From the NCBI GenBank assembly GCA_900470095.1, contig UBZM01000025.1, positions 1 through 64,000 of the forward strand: a stretch of 64,000 nucleotides of DNA, written 5' to 3'. Source of the DNA: Hyphomicrobiales bacterium. Its GTDB lineage: Bacteria; Pseudomonadota; Alphaproteobacteria; Rhizobiales; Beijerinckiaceae. The translations under genes were made by a program, and so were the position numbers. How positions within the stretch are numbered: the stretch's first letter is position 1; each line of letters opens with the position of its first letter. Shown piece after piece: positions 1-8,580 of this stretch. The notes beneath the pieces were generated by a model, which saw nothing but the letters and a program-made list of their open reading frames with translations, was not told the DNA's origin and made no database searches.

Positions 1-1246
1 GTCTCGTGGGCTCGGCCTGCTCAATCCCGATCCGGCCCGGCGCGCCGCCGCCGCCGAGGCGGTCTTCAAATCGCGCGACGCCTCGGTGCTGCCGGTCCTG
101 GAGGGCGCCATCGCCAAGGAGACCGACAATCGGGCGAGGATTGCGCTGCGCCAGGCGCAGGCGGCGATCCTGATCAGCAAGGCCGACGCACAGCCCTTCG
201 ACCGGCTAGGCGCGATCGATGTGCTGCGCGAGCGTGGCGACCAGGATGCATTGGCGACCTTGCGCTCCCTGCCGGGCGACGTATCGCAGCCGCTGAAGGA
301 GGCGCAGGTGCGGGCGATCTCCGAGATCGAGGGCAAGCTCGCCCTGTGGCGCGCGGCGCAGAATCTCTGGTACGGGCTTTCGCTCGGCTCTGTCCTGCTG
401 CTCGCCGCGATCGGGCTTGCCATCACCTTCGGCGTGATGGGCGTGATCAACATGGCCCATGGCGAGATGGTGATGCTCGGCGCCTATACCACATTCGTGG
501 TCCAGGAGGTGATCCGCGCCCGTTTGCCAGGTCTGTTCGATTATTCGCTCGCCATTGCGCTGCCGGCGGCCTTTCTCGTCGCGGGGCTAGTCGGCATCGC
601 GATCGAGCGCGGCGTCATCCGCTTCCTCTATGGACGGCCGCTGGAGACGCTGCTCGCAACCTGGGGCATCAGCCTCATCCTGCAGCAGGCGGTACGCACC
701 GTCTTTGGTCCGACCAATCGCGAGGTCGGGGCGCCGGCCTTCATGGCTGGTGTCTTCGAGCTCGGCGGGCTCGCGATCACCTGGAACCGGCTCTGGATCA
801 TCGTCTTCGCCGGGCTCGTCTTCGCGGCACTCCTGGCGATCCTGAAGCTCACGCCGATGGGGTTGCAGATGCGCGCGGTGACGCAGAACAGGCGAATGGC
901 GGCGGCCATGGGCATTCGCACCGGCCGCATCGATGCGTTGACCTTTGGGCTCGGCTCGGGCGTGGCGGGACTGGCCGGCGTCGCGCTCTCGCAGATCGAC
1001 AATGTCAGCCCCAATCTCGGCCAAGGCTACATCATCGACTCGTTCATGGTCGTCGTCTTCGGGGGCGTCGGCAATCTCTGGGGAACGCTCGTCGCCGCCA
1101 TGACACTCGGCGTCGCAAACAAGCTGCTCGAGCCCTATGCCGGCGCGGTACTCGGCAAGATCGCACTGCTCGTCTTCATCATCCTGTTCATCCAGAAGCG
1201 CCCGCGCGGCCTGTTTGCGCTGAAGGGCCGGGCGGTGGAGGCATGA
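1..1246 (+). CDS. urtB: Urea ABC transporter permease UrtB (5' end outside window)
   Basis: Inner-membrane permease of the urea ABC importer UrtABCDE. The frame is open from base 2, so the start lies upstream; about 414 residues are visible. The first ~115 are a soluble, Ala- and charge-rich segment typical of UrtB. The rest is a LivH-like multi-helix permease, including the helix ending GVMGVINMAHGEMVMLGAY, a typical branched-chain/urea permease signature. Its stop overlaps the urtC start by 4 bases (ATGA), indicating translational coupling. The neighbouring urtC, urtD and urtE support the urea assignment over a branched-chain amino-acid transporter. The substrate-binding gene urtA should lie just upstream of the window. 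Confidence 0.93.
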   Translation, partial: SRGLGLLNPDPARRAAAAEAVFKSRDASVLPVLEGAIAKETDNRARIALRQAQAAILISKADAQPFDRLGAIDVLRERGDQDALATLRSLPGDVSQPLKEAQVRAISEIEGKLALWRAAQNLWYGLSLGSVLLLAAIGLAITFGVMGVINMAHGEMVMLGAYTTFVVQEVIRARLPGLFDYSLAIALPAAFLVAGLVGIAIERGVIRFLYGRPLETLLATWGISLILQQAVRTVFGPTNREVGAPAFMAGVFELGGLAITWNRLWIIVFAGLVFAALLAILKLTPMGLQMRAVTQNRRMAAAMGIRTGRIDALTFGLGSGVAGLAGVALSQIDNVSPNLGQGYIIDSFMVVVFGGVGNLWGTLVAAMTLGVANKLLEPYAGAVLGKIALLVFIILFIQKRPRGLFALKGRAVEA

Positions 1247-2385
1247 TCACCCGCTTTCTCATCCAGGGCATCGGCAGGCTCGACCTCACTTTTCTCGGGC
1301 TTCTGGCTGCTCTGGCGGTGCTGGTGCCGCTCGCCAATCTGCTGCTGCCGGAGAACTCGGTTCTTCATGTCCCGACCTCGACCATGTCGCTCTGGGGCAA
1401 ATACCTCTGCTATGCGCTGCTCGCGATCTCGCTCGACCTGGTCTGGGGTTATTGCGGCATTCTCTCGCTTGGCCACGGCGCCTTCTTCGCGCTCGGCGGC
1501 TACGCGATGGGCATGTATCTGATGCGCCAGATCGGCTCGCGCGGCGTCTACGGCAATCCGGTCCTGCCCGACTTCATGGTCTTCCTGAACTGGCACGAAC
1601 TGCCCTGGTACTGGTACGGCTTCTCCTCCTTCCCCTTCGCCATGTTGATGGTGCTGGTGGTGCCGGGGCTGCTCGCCTTCGTCTTCGGCTGGTTCGCCTT
1701 CCGGTCCCGCGTCACCGGCGTCTATCTCTCGATCATCACCCAGGCGCTGACCTATGCGCTGCTGCTGGCCTTCTTTCGCAACGACATGGGCTTTGGCGGC
1801 AATAACGGGCTGACCGACTTCAAGGACATCCTGGGCTTCAACGTGCAGGCGCAGGCGACGCGCGCGGCGCTGTTTGCGATGACCTGCGTGATGCTGATCG
1901 CCGGCTTCCTGATCGCCCGCGGCATTGTCGATTCCAAGCTCGGAAAGGTCGTCATCGCGATCCGCGACGCCGAATCGCGCACGCGCTTCCTCGGCTACCG
2001 GGTCGACCGTTTCAAGCTCTTCGTCTTCACCGTCTCGGCCTGCATGGCTGGCGTCGCAGGCGCGCTCTACGTGCCGCAGGTCGGCATCATCAACCCCAGC
2101 GAATTTTCTCCGGCCAACTCGATCGAGACCGTGATCTGGGTCGCGGTTGGCGGGCGCGGCACATTGGTCGGCGCGGCGCTGGGCGCGGTCGTGGTGAACT
2201 ACGCCAAGACGGTCTTCACCTCCGGCTTCATGGCGCCCTACTGGCTCTTCGCGCTCGGAGCCCTCTTCGTCTTCGTCACCCTGTTCATGCCCAAGGGCAT
2301 TCTCGGCACGGCGCAGGACTGGTGGGGGAGGCGGCGCAAGCGCGAGCCAGCCGCCTCGCTGGCCGAACCGGCCCCGGCCGAGTGA
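1243..2385 (+). CDS. urtC: Urea ABC transporter permease UrtC
   Basis: Second membrane subunit of the urea importer, 380 residues, LivM-like. It has many hydrophobic segments and family motifs WGYCGILSLGHGAFFALGGY (about residues 67-86) and AIRDAESRTRFLGY (about 241-254), the cytoplasmic loop that contacts the ATPases. The ATG overlaps the urtB stop in ATGA. The long aromatic periplasmic loop around residues 105-130 (HELPWYWYGF) is typical of UrtC and separates it from LivM. The C-terminal tail is Arg- and Pro-rich and cytoplasmic. It is followed five bases later by urtD, in one operon. Confidence 0.94.
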   Translation: MITRFLIQGIGRLDLTFLGLLAALAVLVPLANLLLPENSVLHVPTSTMSLWGKYLCYALLAISLDLVWGYCGILSLGHGAFFALGGYAMGMYLMRQIGSRGVYGNPVLPDFMVFLNWHELPWYWYGFSSFPFAMLMVLVVPGLLAFVFGWFAFRSRVTGVYLSIITQALTYALLLAFFRNDMGFGGNNGLTDFKDILGFNVQAQATRAALFAMTCVMLIAGFLIARGIVDSKLGKVVIAIRDAESRTRFLGYRVDRFKLFVFTVSACMAGVAGALYVPQVGIINPSEFSPANSIETVIWVAVGGRGTLVGAALGAVVVNYAKTVFTSGFMAPYWLFALGALFVFVTLFMPKGILGTAQDWWGRRRKREPAASLAEPAPAE

Positions 2386-2390
2386 CGCGC

Positions 2391-3152
2391 ATGATCCCGG
2401 CCCATGCCACGCTCACCTCTTCACTGCTCTATCTCGACGGCGTCAGCGTCTCCTTCGACGGCTTCAAGGCGATCCGCGGGCTTTCGCTGGTGATCGCGCC
2501 GGGCGAGATGCGCGCGATCATCGGGCCCAACGGCGCCGGCAAGACAACGATGATGGATATCATTACCGGCAAGACCAGGCCGGACGAGGGGACGGTGATG
2601 TTCGGCGGCTCGGTCGACCTGACCAGGCTCGACGAGGCCGCAATCGCCAATCTCGGCATCGGCCGCAAGTTCCAGAAGCCGACGGTGTTCGACTTCCACA
2701 CCATCGAGGACAACATCCTGCTGGCGCTGAAGTCGCAGCGCACGGTGGCCAGAACCCTGTTCTGGAAGACGGCGGCAACCGACCAGAAGCGCATCGACGA
2801 TATTCTCGGCATCATCAAATTGGGGGATGCGCGCAGCCGTCTCGCCGGTTCACTCTCGCACGGGCAAAAGCAGTGGCTCGAGATCGGCATGCTCCTGGCT
2901 CAGGACCCGAAGCTGTTGCTCGTCGACGAGCCGGCCGCCGGCATGACCGATGGCGAGACGGCCGAAACGGCGGTGCTGCTCAAGGAGATCGCCAGGGACC
3001 ATTCGGTGATCGTGGTCGAGCATGACATGGGGTTCATCCGCGAACTCGGCGTCAAGGTCACCGTGCTGCACGAAGGTGCGGTGCTGGCCGAAGGGCCGCT
3101 CGATCAGGTCAGCGCCAATGAGCGCGTCGTCGAAGTTTATCTGGGGCGGTGA
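2391..3152 (+). CDS. urtD: Urea ABC transporter ATP-binding protein UrtD
   Basis: First of two ATPases of the urea importer, 253 residues, cytoplasmic. Visible motifs are Walker A GPNGAGKT (about 45-52), a signature region SLSHGQKQWLEIGM, Walker B LLLVDEP with a following AAGM, and the switch His in VIVVEHDMGF. The signature reads LSHGQ rather than LSGGQ, a common UrtD variant. I chose the ATG at 2391, five bases after the urtC stop; an upstream in-frame start at 2322 would overlap urtC by 64 bases. The family is LivG-like, and the operon context makes it UrtD. Confidence 0.94.
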   Translation: MIPAHATLTSSLLYLDGVSVSFDGFKAIRGLSLVIAPGEMRAIIGPNGAGKTTMMDIITGKTRPDEGTVMFGGSVDLTRLDEAAIANLGIGRKFQKPTVFDFHTIEDNILLALKSQRTVARTLFWKTAATDQKRIDDILGIIKLGDARSRLAGSLSHGQKQWLEIGMLLAQDPKLLLVDEPAAGMTDGETAETAVLLKEIARDHSVIVVEHDMGFIRELGVKVTVLHEGAVLAEGPLDQVSANERVVEVYLGR

Positions 3153-3213
3153 GCATGATCGGGAAACATAGGAACCGGTTGATCGATCGGGCGAAGCGGC
3201 TGGACATTGGACG

Positions 3214-3909
3214 ATGCTGAACGTCGAAGCCATCGATCTGCATTACGGCGCGGCGCAGGCCCTGCGCCGGGTTTCGATCGCAGCCGAGCCCGGCAAGGTC
3301 ACCTGCGTCATGGGCCGCAACGGCGTCGGCAAGACCTCGTTGATGCGCGCCATCGTCGGCCAGCAGCCGATCAGCGGCGGGCGCATCAGCTTTGCGGGCG
3401 AGGACATCTCGGGCTTGCGCAGCGAGGATCGGGCACGGGCCGGCATCGGCTTCGTGCCCCAGGGGCGCGAGATCTTTCCGCTGCTGAGCGTCAAGGAAAA
3501 CCTCGAAACCGGGTTCGCGCCGCTGCCACGCCGCAGCCGCTTCATCCCGGATGACCTGTTCGACCTATTCCCCGTGCTCAAGTCCATGCTGGGACGACGC
3601 GGCGGAGACCTCTCGGGAGGCCAGCAACAGCAACTCGCCATCGCGCGGGCGCTGGTCACCCGACCCAAACTGCTGGTGCTCGACGAACCGACCGAGGGTA
3701 TCCAGCCCTCGATCATCAAGGATATCGGCCGTGCGATCGACTATCTGCGCCAGCGCGGCGACATGGCGATCGTGGTGGTCGAGCAATATTTCGACTTCGC
3801 GCGCGACCTCGCCGACACGATGTTCGTGATGGATCGCGGCGAGATCGTGCTGTCGGGTGCAATGGGCGAACTCGACGGAGCGCAGGTTCAGAGATTGATT
3901 CAGGTGTGA
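3214..3909 (+). CDS. urtE: Urea ABC transporter ATP-binding protein UrtE
   Basis: Second ATPase of the urea importer, 231 residues, LivF-like. It has Walker A GRNGVGKTS (about 34-42), signature LSGGQQQQLAIARAL, Walker B LLVLDEPTEGIQP and an H-loop reading VVVEQYFDFA, where Gln stands in for the usual switch His. That substitution is a recognised feature of UrtE, so it supports the call. There is a 61-base gap after urtD with no clear promoter. The 3' end overlaps the stop of the convergent DUF2000 gene by 10 bases, and no terminator hairpin is evident there. Confidence 0.94.
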   Translation: MLNVEAIDLHYGAAQALRRVSIAAEPGKVTCVMGRNGVGKTSLMRAIVGQQPISGGRISFAGEDISGLRSEDRARAGIGFVPQGREIFPLLSVKENLETGFAPLPRRSRFIPDDLFDLFPVLKSMLGRRGGDLSGGQQQQLAIARALVTRPKLLVLDEPTEGIQPSIIKDIGRAIDYLRQRGDMAIVVVEQYFDFARDLADTMFVMDRGEIVLSGAMGELDGAQVQRLIQV

Positions 3910-4310
3910 AGGGCCAAGCCCTTGACGATTTTGTCGATTTCCTTGCGTTCGGCGTGGAGCGCCAACCCGACGAGATCGAGCGCTTCGGTCGGCACGGCAG
4001 CGACGGCGGCCCGGTTGTCGCTATCGTTGCCGGTCGTGAACAGCTCGCTGGTATAGAGATGCGGGCGCACGCCACGGACACGGGCGCGGTCCAGAACCTG
4101 CTTCAACTGCTCGCCCGCCGCCGCGAAGACCAGGACGGGTTGACGGATCAGAGGACCGTAGAAGCGGCCGGAGCCGTCGCGATAGGCTTCGCCCGCCAGT
4201 TCGGGGGAGGCGCCGACCAGCCCTCCCGCCAGGAAGCTCGCAACATTGAGTTTTTGCCAGGGAGCGAGATTCTCGCGTACCACGATGGCGATCTTGGTAT
4301 CGTAACGCAT
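3900..4310 (-). CDS. DUF2000 family protein
   Basis: Small cytoplasmic protein of 136 residues. It opens with the family motif KIAIVVRENLAPWQKLNV (about 5-22) followed by a small-residue helix, as in DUF2000 proteins. Their structures resemble a peptidyl-tRNA-hydrolase-like fold, but their function is unknown. I chose the ATG at 4310, which gives the family's usual N-terminus; a longer frame would run into the AraC gene. The start codon is on the opposite strand of the proposed AraC start (bases CATG, 4308-4311). The AraC-type gene is therefore its divergent neighbour and candidate regulator. No function is assigned. Confidence 0.75.
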   Translation of the reverse strand: MRYDTKIAIVVRENLAPWQKLNVASFLAGGLVGASPELAGEAYRDGSGRFYGPLIRQPVLVFAAAGEQLKQVLDRARVRGVRPHLYTSELFTTGNDSDNRAAVAAVPTEALDLVGLALHAERKEIDKIVKGLALHT

Positions 4311-5172
4311 GACCCAATCGCTAACCGAAGCCGGGAAGGCTCGTCTTGAACGATCGTGCGGGGCGGAGGGCGCCGACTGGGTGCGCACGGGCTCGGGCAT
4401 AGACGGCATCGAGCGGATGGAAGCGTTCTTCCGCGGCTTTGCCTATGATCCGCATCGCCATGACACCTATGGGTTCGGGCTGACGCTATCCGGGGTGCAG
4501 AGCTTCGAGTACCGCGGCAGCCGGTGCGACAGCCTGAGCGGGCATGCGATCGTGCTGCATCCCGACGAGATCCATAATGGGCGCGCCGGGATTCCGGAGG
4601 GGTTCCGCTACCGCATGCTCTATGTCGAGCCGCGGCTGATCCAGGAGGCGTTGGGAGCGCAGGGCTGCGCCTTGCCCTTCGTTTCGACAGCGGTCTCGCA
4701 GGATGCGCGGCTGGTTCGCGCCGTAGCCCATGCCTTGCGCGATCTCGATGCACCGCTCGACGAGATCGCCGCCGAGGATATCCTGCTGCCGCTCGCCGAA
4801 GCGCTGCTCGCGCTCGATCCATCGGCCGGCCGGCCGACGGGACATCTGCTTGACCGGCCTGCCGCTGAGCGAGCCCGCCAATATCTCGACGCCCATCGCG
4901 ACGAGGTGGTTGCTTCCCGCGAACTCGAAGCCGTTGCCGGCCTCGATCGCTTCACGCTGGCCCGGCATTTTCGTGCCTGTTTCGGCACCAGCCCGTATAA
5001 CTATCTCGTGATGCGCCGGCTTCAGCAGGCGCGCAGGCTCCTGCTCGGCGCCACCTCGCTCGTCGAGGTGGCGATGGCCTGCGGCTTTGCCGACCAGAGC
5101 CACCTGACCCGCCAGTTTCGCCGCGCCTATGGCGTGCCCCCCGGGCGCTGGCGGGCGCTGCAGCGTGGCTGA
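4309..5172 (+). CDS. AraC family transcriptional regulator
   Basis: DNA-binding regulator, up to 287 residues. The N-terminal half is an AraC-type cupin sensor domain (GFAYDPHRHDTYGFGLTLSG, about 44-63). The C-terminal ~100 residues hold two helix-turn-helix motifs, ending in the family signature FADQSHLTRQFRRAYGVPPGRW. The true start is uncertain: the first ATG at 4309 overlaps the divergent DUF2000 start codon, leaving no room for a promoter, so a start further in is likely. Location suggests it controls the DUF2000 gene, but the ligand is unknown. Confidence 0.85.
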   Translation: MTQSLTEAGKARLERSCGAEGADWVRTGSGIDGIERMEAFFRGFAYDPHRHDTYGFGLTLSGVQSFEYRGSRCDSLSGHAIVLHPDEIHNGRAGIPEGFRYRMLYVEPRLIQEALGAQGCALPFVSTAVSQDARLVRAVAHALRDLDAPLDEIAAEDILLPLAEALLALDPSAGRPTGHLLDRPAAERARQYLDAHRDEVVASRELEAVAGLDRFTLARHFRACFGTSPYNYLVMRRLQQARRLLLGATSLVEVAMACGFADQSHLTRQFRRAYGVPPGRWRALQRG

Positions 5173-5262
5173 GCCCGGCTTGGTTCCGCTTGCTCCAACC
5201 AGCCGCACAAGGCATGAAGCGCTCCCAAAGCCGGTTCAGGATCCCCGGCAGGAGCCTTTGCT

Positions 5263-6246
5263 ATGCAGCTTGGAATGATCGGCCTCGGCCGCATGGGAGC
5301 CAATATCGTCCGCCGGCTGATGAAGGCCGGGCACGAATGCGTGGTTTACGACCGTGATCCCAAGCCCGGCGCGGCACTGGCAGGCGAAGGCGCGGTGGTT
5401 GCCGCCGATCTCGCCGATCTCGTCGCGAAGCTGAGGGCGCCGCGGGCTATCTGGGTGATGCTGCCGGCCGGCGAGATCACCGAGGCGACGCTTAGCGAGC
5501 TCTCTGCCCTTGTCCAGCCGGGCGACACACTGATCGATGGCGGCAACGCCTTCTGGAAGGACGATGTCCGGCGCGGGCAGGAGCTTGCGGCGAAGGGGTT
5601 GCATTATCTCGATATCGGCACCAGCGGCGGCGTGCACGGGCTGGAGCGCGGCTATTGCCTGATGGTCGGTGGCGACAAGGCGGGCTTTGACCGTCTGGAG
5701 CCGATCTTCAAGGCGCTGGCCCCTGGCAAGGGCGACATTCCAGAGAGCCGGCACCGCGAAGGTCGCAACCCGGCATCCGAACAGGGCTATCTGCATTGCG
5801 GCCCGGTCGGTGCCGGCCATTTCGTCAAAATGGTCCATAACGGCATCGAGTACGGCATGATGCAGGCCTTCGCTGAAGGCTTCGACCTGTTGCGCAATGC
5901 CTCGGCCAAGGACGGTTTGCCGCCTGAATACGGCTTCGATTTCGATGTCGCGGAGATTGCCGAGGTCTGGCGGCGTGGTTCGGTCGTGACCTCCTGGCTG
6001 CTCGATCTTACGGCCGAAGCACTGGCCGCCGACGAGGAGCTGTCCGCCTATACAGGGCATGTATCGGATTCGGGAGAGGGGCGCTGGACGGTGCAGGCTG
6101 CGGTAGAGACGGCGACGCCGGCCGAGGTGCTGACCTCCTCGCTCTACACCCGCTTCCGTTCGCGCAAGGACCACACCTTCGCCGAGAAGGTGCTTTCGGC
6201 GATGCGCGCCGGGTTCGGCGGGCATGTCGAGCCGAAGAAGCCGTGA
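5263..6246 (+). CDS. gnd: 6-phosphogluconate dehydrogenase, decarboxylating, short NAD-type
   Basis: Oxidatively decarboxylates 6-phosphogluconate to ribulose 5-phosphate. At 327 residues it belongs to the short (GndA/YqeC) class rather than the ~470-residue NADP enzymes. It has an N-terminal Rossmann motif [10 protein letters not shown] (about 7-16), an Asp in VVYDRD at the end of the second strand (typical of NAD preference), the substrate loop [13 protein letters not shown], and the catalytic region [16 protein letters not shown] with the expected Lys and Asn. Its stop overlaps the gluconokinase start (GTGA), so the two genes form a gluconate-catabolic operon. Confidence 0.92.
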   Translation: MQLGMIGLGRMGANIVRRLMKAGHECVVYDRDPKPGAALAGEGAVVAADLADLVAKLRAPRAIWVMLPAGEITEATLSELSALVQPGDTLIDGGNAFWKDDVRRGQELAAKGLHYLDIGTSGGVHGLERGYCLMVGGDKAGFDRLEPIFKALAPGKGDIPESRHREGRNPASEQGYLHCGPVGAGHFVKMVHNGIEYGMMQAFAEGFDLLRNASAKDGLPPEYGFDFDVAEIAEVWRRGSVVTSWLLDLTAEALAADEELSAYTGHVSDSGEGRWTVQAAVETATPAEVLTSSLYTRFRSRKDHTFAEKVLSAMRAGFGGHVEPKKP

Positions 6247-6803
6247 GCGTCATGAGCGCTTTCCCGCATGGGCGGATGCCGGCCGTCATCGTCGTCATGG
6301 GCGTCGCCAGCTCCGGCAAGACCTCGCTCGGCGAGCGTCTGGCCGAGCGATTGGGCTGGCCGTTTCGTGATGCGGATTCCTTCCACCCGCCCGAGAACGT
6401 CGCCAAGATGTCGAGCGGTACACCGTTGAACGATGAGGACCGCAAGCCCTGGCTGGCGGCGATCGCGGCCTGGATCGACGAGCTGCGCGCGACCGGCAAG
6501 AACGGAATCGTCACCTGTTCGGCACTGAAACGGGCCTATCGCCGCGTCATCATCGGCGACCGGCCGGATGTGGCGCTGGTCTATCTCAAGGGCTCGCGCG
6601 AATTGATCGGCCAGCGCATGGCGGCGCGCCAGCACCATTTCATGCCGCCGGCGCTGCTCGACAGCCAGTTCGCGGCTCTGGAAGAGCCCGGGGCGGATGA
6701 GCGCCCGCTGGTCGTGTCGGTGGAGCTGGCCAAGGATGCGATCGTCGATGAGACGCTTGCTGGCCTGGCGGCGATGGGGACACCGGGCGCCGGCGCCCGC
6801 TAG
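6243..6803 (+). CDS. gntK: Gluconokinase
   Basis: Phosphorylates gluconate to 6-phosphogluconate, the substrate of the upstream gnd product. It is 186 residues from the GTG at 6243; an in-frame ATG at 6252 is equally possible, and a shorter form starting [10 protein letters not shown] would still be complete. The P-loop GVASSGKT is followed by the family segments [20 protein letters not shown] and CSALKRAYR and by the C-terminal [19 protein letters not shown] overlap with gnd implies coupling. No gluconate transporter gene lies in the window. Confidence 0.92.
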   Translation: MSVMSAFPHGRMPAVIVVMGVASSGKTSLGERLAERLGWPFRDADSFHPPENVAKMSSGTPLNDEDRKPWLAAIAAWIDELRATGKNGIVTCSALKRAYRRVIIGDRPDVALVYLKGSRELIGQRMAARQHHFMPPALLDSQFAALEEPGADERPLVVSVELAKDAIVDETLAGLAAMGTPGAGAR

Positions 6804-7463
6804 TCAGTCCTGCGCCCACACGCGGGTGAGGTTCGCGACCGATTTCGAGATCAGGTCGAACTCGGGCGTCTTGCCCTCGCGGCTGAACAGTGCGCGGCGG
6901 GACCGGTCGAGATCGAACAGGATCTCGCGCTGGCTTGCGCCGCGGATGAAGCTGCGAGCCCAGCCGACGGCAGCGATCCGTTCGCCCTTCGTGACGGGTG
7001 CGACATGGTGCAGCGAGGTCGAGGGGTAGGCGATGAGCGAACCGGCCGCCAGCTTGAACGCCTCATTTCCGGAGGTGGTCTCGATCACCAACTCGCCGCC
7101 TTCATAAGTCGCGGGGTCGGCCAGGAAGAGGGTGAACGAGACATCGGTGCGCATGCCACCCATCAGGGCGTCGTCGACATGGCTGCCATAGGCATGGCCG
7201 GGCTCGTAGCGGCTGAAGAGCAGCGGCGTCAGGGCCTTGGGGCGGACGGCGGCCACGAAGACCTCATTGGCGAGAATGCGCTCTGCAAGGAGCGCCTCGA
7301 GCGCATCAGCGCGCGCGCCCGGGGCCGCCTGCCGGTTGTTCTTGACCAGCTTCGCATTCCAGCCCGCGGTCCTGCCACCATCCTCGAAGCGCAGCGAGGC
7401 CAACGCGGCACGGACGTCTTCGAACTCGGCTTGTGTCAGGATGTTGCCGATCGGAAGGATCAT
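6804..7463 (-). CDS. Fe(II)/2-oxoglutarate-dependent PKHD-type hydroxylase (PiuC/YbiX family)
   Basis: Predicted non-haem iron dioxygenase, 219 residues, cytoplasmic. The catalytic triad is visible as HVD in YGSHVDDALMGGM (about 96-98) and the distal His in the LHHVAPV segment, followed by the 2-oxoglutarate-binding Arg in GERIAAVGWARS. The C-terminal helix pair is typical of PiuC/YbiX. Family members are often iron-regulated and next to siderophore receptors; none is seen here. The stop lies directly against the end of gntK on the other strand. A possible Irr-type iron box lies about 100 bases upstream of the start. Confidence 0.88.
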   Translation of the reverse strand: MILPIGNILTQAEFEDVRAALASLRFEDGGRTAGWNAKLVKNNRQAAPGARADALEALLAERILANEVFVAAVRPKALTPLLFSRYEPGHAYGSHVDDALMGGMRTDVSFTLFLADPATYEGGELVIETTSGNEAFKLAAGSLIAYPSTSLHHVAPVTKGERIAAVGWARSFIRGASQREILFDLDRSRRALFSREGKTPEFDLISKSVANLTRVWAQD

Positions 7464-7562
7464 GGAGGTTCTCGCTGGCTGAAGGGCGCAGCTACAGTCT
7501 GCGTCGGGGCAGAAAATAGCCTGGCATCAGGGGATTACTAGGGTCATTACCTTTATGTCCAG

Positions 7563-7579
7563 TTTAGAATTGATATAAT
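7563..7579. promoter_or_regulatory. Candidate Irr (ICE-type) iron-control box
   Basis: The divergent gap between the PiuC-type gene and the secreted-protein gene contains TTTAGAA-TTG-ATATAAT. The left half matches the TTTAGAA half-site of the rhizobial Irr box exactly; the right half matches TTCTAAA at 4 of 7 positions. The same bases also read as a TATAAT-like -10 element, so the match could be chance in an AT-rich promoter. Confidence 0.3.
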
Positions 7580-7707
7580 CGTCCTTCGCGGCGACGCAGT
7601 TGCTTGACGGTGTCAGTTTTCGAGTTCATTCGAGAGGCCGTGATCTTACGTGGGATGCCTGCCAGGCCCCGCGTGACAGCGCCGCCTGCCGGCCAACCTG
7701 GGATGAC

Positions 7708-8577
7708 ATGATGAAGACGTCGAGCAAGCTGTGGATCGGTCTCGGCACGGTGATCGCTGCGGGAGCAGGCGTGGCAGCGGATGGTTTCGCAGAGACCTCC
7801 GCCGCTCGGGCCCTGCATGCGAGCGGCGCCTTCGACATTGCCCAGCATGCTCATGGCGCTCCAGTGAAGGTAACGCCGGCCAAGGGGCAGGGCGGCGAAG
7901 GTGGAGAGGGGGGCGAAGGCGGCAAAGCCGACGCGTTGGCGCCCAACCTCAAATTTGCGCGTTCGATCGCCCTGATCCGGGGCCATCTCCTGGTTGGCGA
8001 CGAACTGGTCAAGGATGGGCGCTTCGGTGAGGCGCTGCCGCACTTCCTGCACCCGGCTGAAGAAATCTATGGTGGCATCAAGAACGATCTCGCAACCTAC
8101 AAGATCCGTCCCTTCGAGGCAGCGCTGAAGGCGCTGGCACAAACCGTCAAGGCCAGGAAGAAGGATGCCTATGACGGCGCGCTGAAGCTGGTGCAGGAGC
8201 GCCTCGCCGAGGCCGATGCCGGGCTCCGTGAGGCCGAGAAGAACTGGCCGCGCTTCTCGGTCGAGACCGCGCTCGAGACCCTGAAGGTCGCCGCCGACGA
8301 ATATGGCAATGCCATCGAGAAGGGCCGCATCGCCAAGGCGGTCGAGTATCAGGACTCGCGCGGCTTCGTCTGGCATTCAGCCGCGATGATCGATGCGGTT
8401 GCCAGTGAGCTTTCCGCCAAGGATGCGGCTGCCTTCAAGGAATTGCAGGCTGCGCTCGTCGAACTCAAGAAGGCGTGGCCGACGGCGGTTGCACCGAAAA
8501 GGCCGGTCAAGGATACCAGTGCCGTGCTCGGCGATATCGCTCGGGTCGAGCTCCAGGCCGGGAATTTCCTACGCTGA
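7708..8577 (+). CDS. Exported hypothetical protein, helical, His/Glu-containing
   Basis: About 289 residues from the tandem ATGs at 7708/7711. An N-terminal hydrophobic stretch (about 9-24) looks like a Sec signal, placing it in the periplasm. A low-complexity Gly-Glu segment (about 62-72, GGEGGEGGEGG) precedes an all-helical body. Conserved-looking metal-ligand candidates are His93, His112 and His115 with Glu118/119 (HFLHPAEEIY), and His223. This recalls the helical imelysin/EfeO-type iron-linked periplasmic proteins, but the similarity is weak and I do not assign the family. It ends three bases before the peroxidase-cupredoxin gene, so the two are almost certainly co-transcribed. Confidence 0.7.
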   Translation: MMKTSSKLWIGLGTVIAAGAGVAADGFAETSAARALHASGAFDIAQHAHGAPVKVTPAKGQGGEGGEGGEGGKADALAPNLKFARSIALIRGHLLVGDELVKDGRFGEALPHFLHPAEEIYGGIKNDLATYKIRPFEAALKALAQTVKARKKDAYDGALKLVQERLAEADAGLREAEKNWPRFSVETALETLKVAADEYGNAIEKGRIAKAVEYQDSRGFVWHSAAMIDAVASELSAKDAAAFKELQAALVELKKAWPTAVAPKRPVKDTSAVLGDIARVELQAGNFLR

Positions 8578-8580
8578 GGC

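Noticed and set aside
346..1242. Long open frame running into urtC from upstream on the same strand
   Set aside because: It is the urtC frame read upstream through urtB. The protein has Arg/Ala-rich nonsense until the urtC start at 1243.
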